Source: an uncultured Kangiella sp.
GTDB taxonomy: Bacteria > Pseudomonadota > Gammaproteobacteria > Enterobacterales > DSM-103792
Assembly: GCA_946481205.1 (NCBI GenBank)
Contig: CAMLNB010000066.1
Span: forward strand, 1 to 16,232
DNA length: 16,232 nt
Direction: 5' to 3'
Numbering within the stretch: position 1 is the stretch's first letter; each line of letters begins with the position of its first letter. The notes under the pieces are model-generated. The model had not been told where the DNA came from. It was given only the letters and a program-made list of their open reading frames with translations, and made no database searches. This document shows positions 14,942 to 16,232 of this stretch, piece after piece. The translations under genes and the position numbers were made by a program.

Positions 14942-15043
14942 CTGCATCTCCGCTCCGGCCACCGCAGAATTTCAAGCATCAGCCCTTGCCAGCCAATGGC
15001 CCACCCCGGACTCAATCAGTCACTGCGACACTGCCAGACAAGC

Positions 15044-15625
15044 TCAGCGACCGTATTTCCGCGCCAAGCCCACCAACACGCCGTAAATTTCCAGCGTGCG
15101 CTCCGGCTTGATGACCGGGTACATCTTGTTGCAAGGGATCAGCACATACTCGCCACTGACACGAGCCAGTTTCTTCAGGGTCAACCGGCCGTCAACGTAA
15201 GCGGCAACGATGTCCCCCTCCTTGGCCTGACTGCTGAGCTCCAGCACGGCGACGTCACCATCCTGAATGCCCGCATCAATCATCGAGTCACCACGCACGG
15301 TGTAAAGCACGGTTTTTGAAGGGTTATCGACCAGAAAGTGATCGATGACAAAGCCCTCGTTGCCATCATCCTGGATCTGCTCATTTGGTACGCCAGCCGG
15401 GATATAGGAAGGCGCCATCGGCCTAGCAAAGAAATTCTCATCCGGCAGCCAACGATTACCTTCTTTCTGCAGATAGCCATGCTCATGCAGACGGTCGATG
15501 ACCTTCCAGACCGCGGTCGATGACACCCCCCAATCCTTGGCCAACTCCCGACAAGATGGAATACGGCCCAGCTTGCGGTAGCGTTCCCGCAGCCACGCCA
15601 AGCGATCATGAAAGCTCTGGGTCAT
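15044..15625 (-). CDS. lexA2: LexA-like SOS repressor of the mutagenesis cassette
   Basis: This LexA-type, self-cleaving transcriptional repressor heads the imuA-imuB-dnaE2 cassette, the position called lexA2 in other proteobacteria. From the ATG at 15625 the product is 193 residues. The N-terminal winged helix-turn-helix ('IPSCRELAKDWGVSSTAVWKVIDRL', about residues 22-46) differs from the E. coli LexA recognition helix. The cleavage site Ala77-Gly78 ('YIPAGVP'), catalytic Ser114 ('VRGDSMIDAG') and Lys151 ('RLTLKKL') are all present, so RecA-stimulated autoproteolysis should work. A GTG at 15649, with AAAGG 8 nt upstream, would add eight residues and is a serious alternative, since the ATG lacks a good ribosome-binding site. 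A GTTAAC pair at the predicted promoter suggests autoregulation. Confidence 0.9.
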   Translation of the reverse strand: MTQSFHDRLAWLRERYRKLGRIPSCRELAKDWGVSSTAVWKVIDRLHEHGYLQKEGNRWLPDENFFARPMAPSYIPAGVPNEQIQDDGNEGFVIDHFLVDNPSKTVLYTVRGDSMIDAGIQDGDVAVLELSSQAKEGDIVAAYVDGRLTLKKLARVSGEYVLIPCNKMYPVIKPERTLEIYGVLVGLARKYGR

Positions 15626-15652
15626 AGGGAGAATCCGCTGCTCTAACACGTC

Positions 15653-15669
15653 GTTAACCTTTTGTTAAC
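15653..15669. promoter_or_regulatory. Paired GTTAAC palindromes, candidate LexA-like operator
   Basis: Two GTTAAC palindromes (15653-15658 and 15664-15669) have starts 11 bp apart, about one helical turn. On the minus strand they form the direct repeat AGGTTAAC, AAA, AGGTTAAC. They lie immediately after the candidate -10 element and before both possible lexA-like starts, where a repressor would block initiation. They do not match the E. coli CTGT-N8-ACAG box. Confidence 0.5.
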
Positions 15670-15671
15670 CT

Positions 15672-15700
15672 AGCTTAGCGCCAGCCATTACCGATGGCAA
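15672..15700 (-). promoter_or_regulatory. Candidate sigma-70 promoter of the lexA-like gene
   Basis: On the minus strand TTGCCA (15700-15695, one mismatch to TTGACA) and TAAGCT (15677-15672) are 17 nt apart. The start of transcription would fall in the GTTAAC pair, giving a leader of about 15 nt to the GTG or 40 nt to the ATG. Confidence 0.45.
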
Positions 15701-15864
15701 GCCCATTTTTACTGCCTCAGCAAATGAGACGGTAACGCCATAACGCGCAATAGCTATAGGCAATGTCGCACGCACACCATGGCGGTGTGTCAACTGAGTT
15801 CGGCACAAGGGCTCGATAGAATGCCGGCGCCACAGGAGAGGCGTTTCACAAACAGAGGGATGAA

Positions 15865-16232
15865 ATGAGAAAACAAAACGGATTCACGATGATCGAGCTG
15901 CTCACCGCTGTAGCTATCAGCAGCATCACACTGACCTTCGGGGTCAGCAGTATGCAAACCCTGGTCGTGGAGCAACGCGTTGATAGCTACGCCGGCAACA
16001 TTCTTCAGTCTGTCCACAACGCTCGCCAACACGCCATTCTGAAAGGCAAGCCAATCACCCTCTGTGCCAGCGAAGATGGTCAGAACTGCAGCGAAAACTG
16101 GTCACTCGGCCATTTGATCTTTGTCGATCACAACGGGAATCGCGAGCTCGACGAAGAAGATAAAATTCTGAACCACAGTAGCGGCAGCAACACGAGCGAC
16201 CCCGTGTATTGGCGCTCGTTCCGTGTTGCCGA
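15865..16232 (+). CDS. GspH/FimT-family minor pseudopilin (partial, 3' end outside window)
   Basis: This is a type IV pilus or type II secretion minor pseudopilin of the GspH/FimT family; 122 codons are visible before the window ends. The N-terminus MRKQNGFTMIELLTAV has the prepilin peptidase site between Gly6 and Phe7, Glu11 at +5, and the hydrophobic helix that anchors the protein in the inner membrane. The later 'W..G.LIFVDHNGNRELDEEDKIL' (79-102) is the family's typical globular segment, and Cys67 and Cys75 may form a disulfide. The start is supported by GAGGG 5 nt upstream. It is divergent from the lexA-like gene across 215-240 bp. Other minor pilin genes (pilV, pilW, pilX, pilE-like) may follow outside the window. 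Confidence 0.9.
   Translation, partial: MRKQNGFTMIELLTAVAISSITLTFGVSSMQTLVVEQRVDSYAGNILQSVHNARQHAILKGKPITLCASEDGQNCSENWSLGHLIFVDHNGNRELDEEDKILNHSSGSNTSDPVYWRSFRVA

Overview
The window looks like chromosome of a moderately GC-rich gammaproteobacterium. The evidence is a YoaA–TsaB–Slp-family gene neighbourhood resembling that of Escherichia coli, a large TonB-dependent receptor of a type common in aquatic gammaproteobacteria, and a LexA-like/ImuA/ImuB/DnaE2 mutagenesis cassette. I cannot name the genus. There are no rRNA, tRNA or CRISPR features, and no insertion sequence or phage genes.

Left part (1–6200). A bidirectional terminator precedes a leftward Slp-family outer-membrane lipoprotein. 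Divergent from it is a rightward gene for a cytoplasmic-looking protein with EF-hand-like calcium loops, which converges on a small leftward gene of unknown function. Upstream of that small gene is a 17-bp tandem repeat. Next come leftward tsaB (tRNA t6A synthesis), a YoaA/DinG-type iron-sulfur helicase, a 154-residue protein with a possible PD-(D/E)XK nuclease-like core, and a 102-residue Arg-rich protein.

Middle (6180–9240). A single leftward TonB-dependent receptor with a signal peptide, a TonB-box-like segment, plug and barrel ends in a clear intrinsic terminator. It starts from a 333-bp intergenic region that holds a candidate promoter and an AT-rich 10-bp dyad.

Right part (9238–15649). 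This is the SOS mutasome cassette in the order lexA-like (lexA2 type), imuA, imuB, dnaE2, all leftward. The repressor keeps the Ala-Gly cleavage site and the Ser/Lys dyad. ImuA lacks a Walker A motif, ImuB lacks the Y-family catalytic acids but has a QLF clamp-binding candidate, and DnaE2 keeps the three polymerase aspartates. Together they would form a damage-induced translesion synthesis system. Two features are unusual: a 346-bp gap with a terminator-like hairpin between imuA and imuB, and a GTTAAC-N5-GTTAAC pair at the predicted start of the repressor transcript, a good candidate for its own operator.

Right edge (15865–end). A rightward GspH/FimT-type minor pseudopilin gene, cut by the window, is divergent from the repressor.

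The most interesting points are the architecture and putative operator of the mutasome cassette, the small QIKGR nuclease-like protein next to a repair helicase, and 5-residue repeat tracts in both ImuB and DnaE2.
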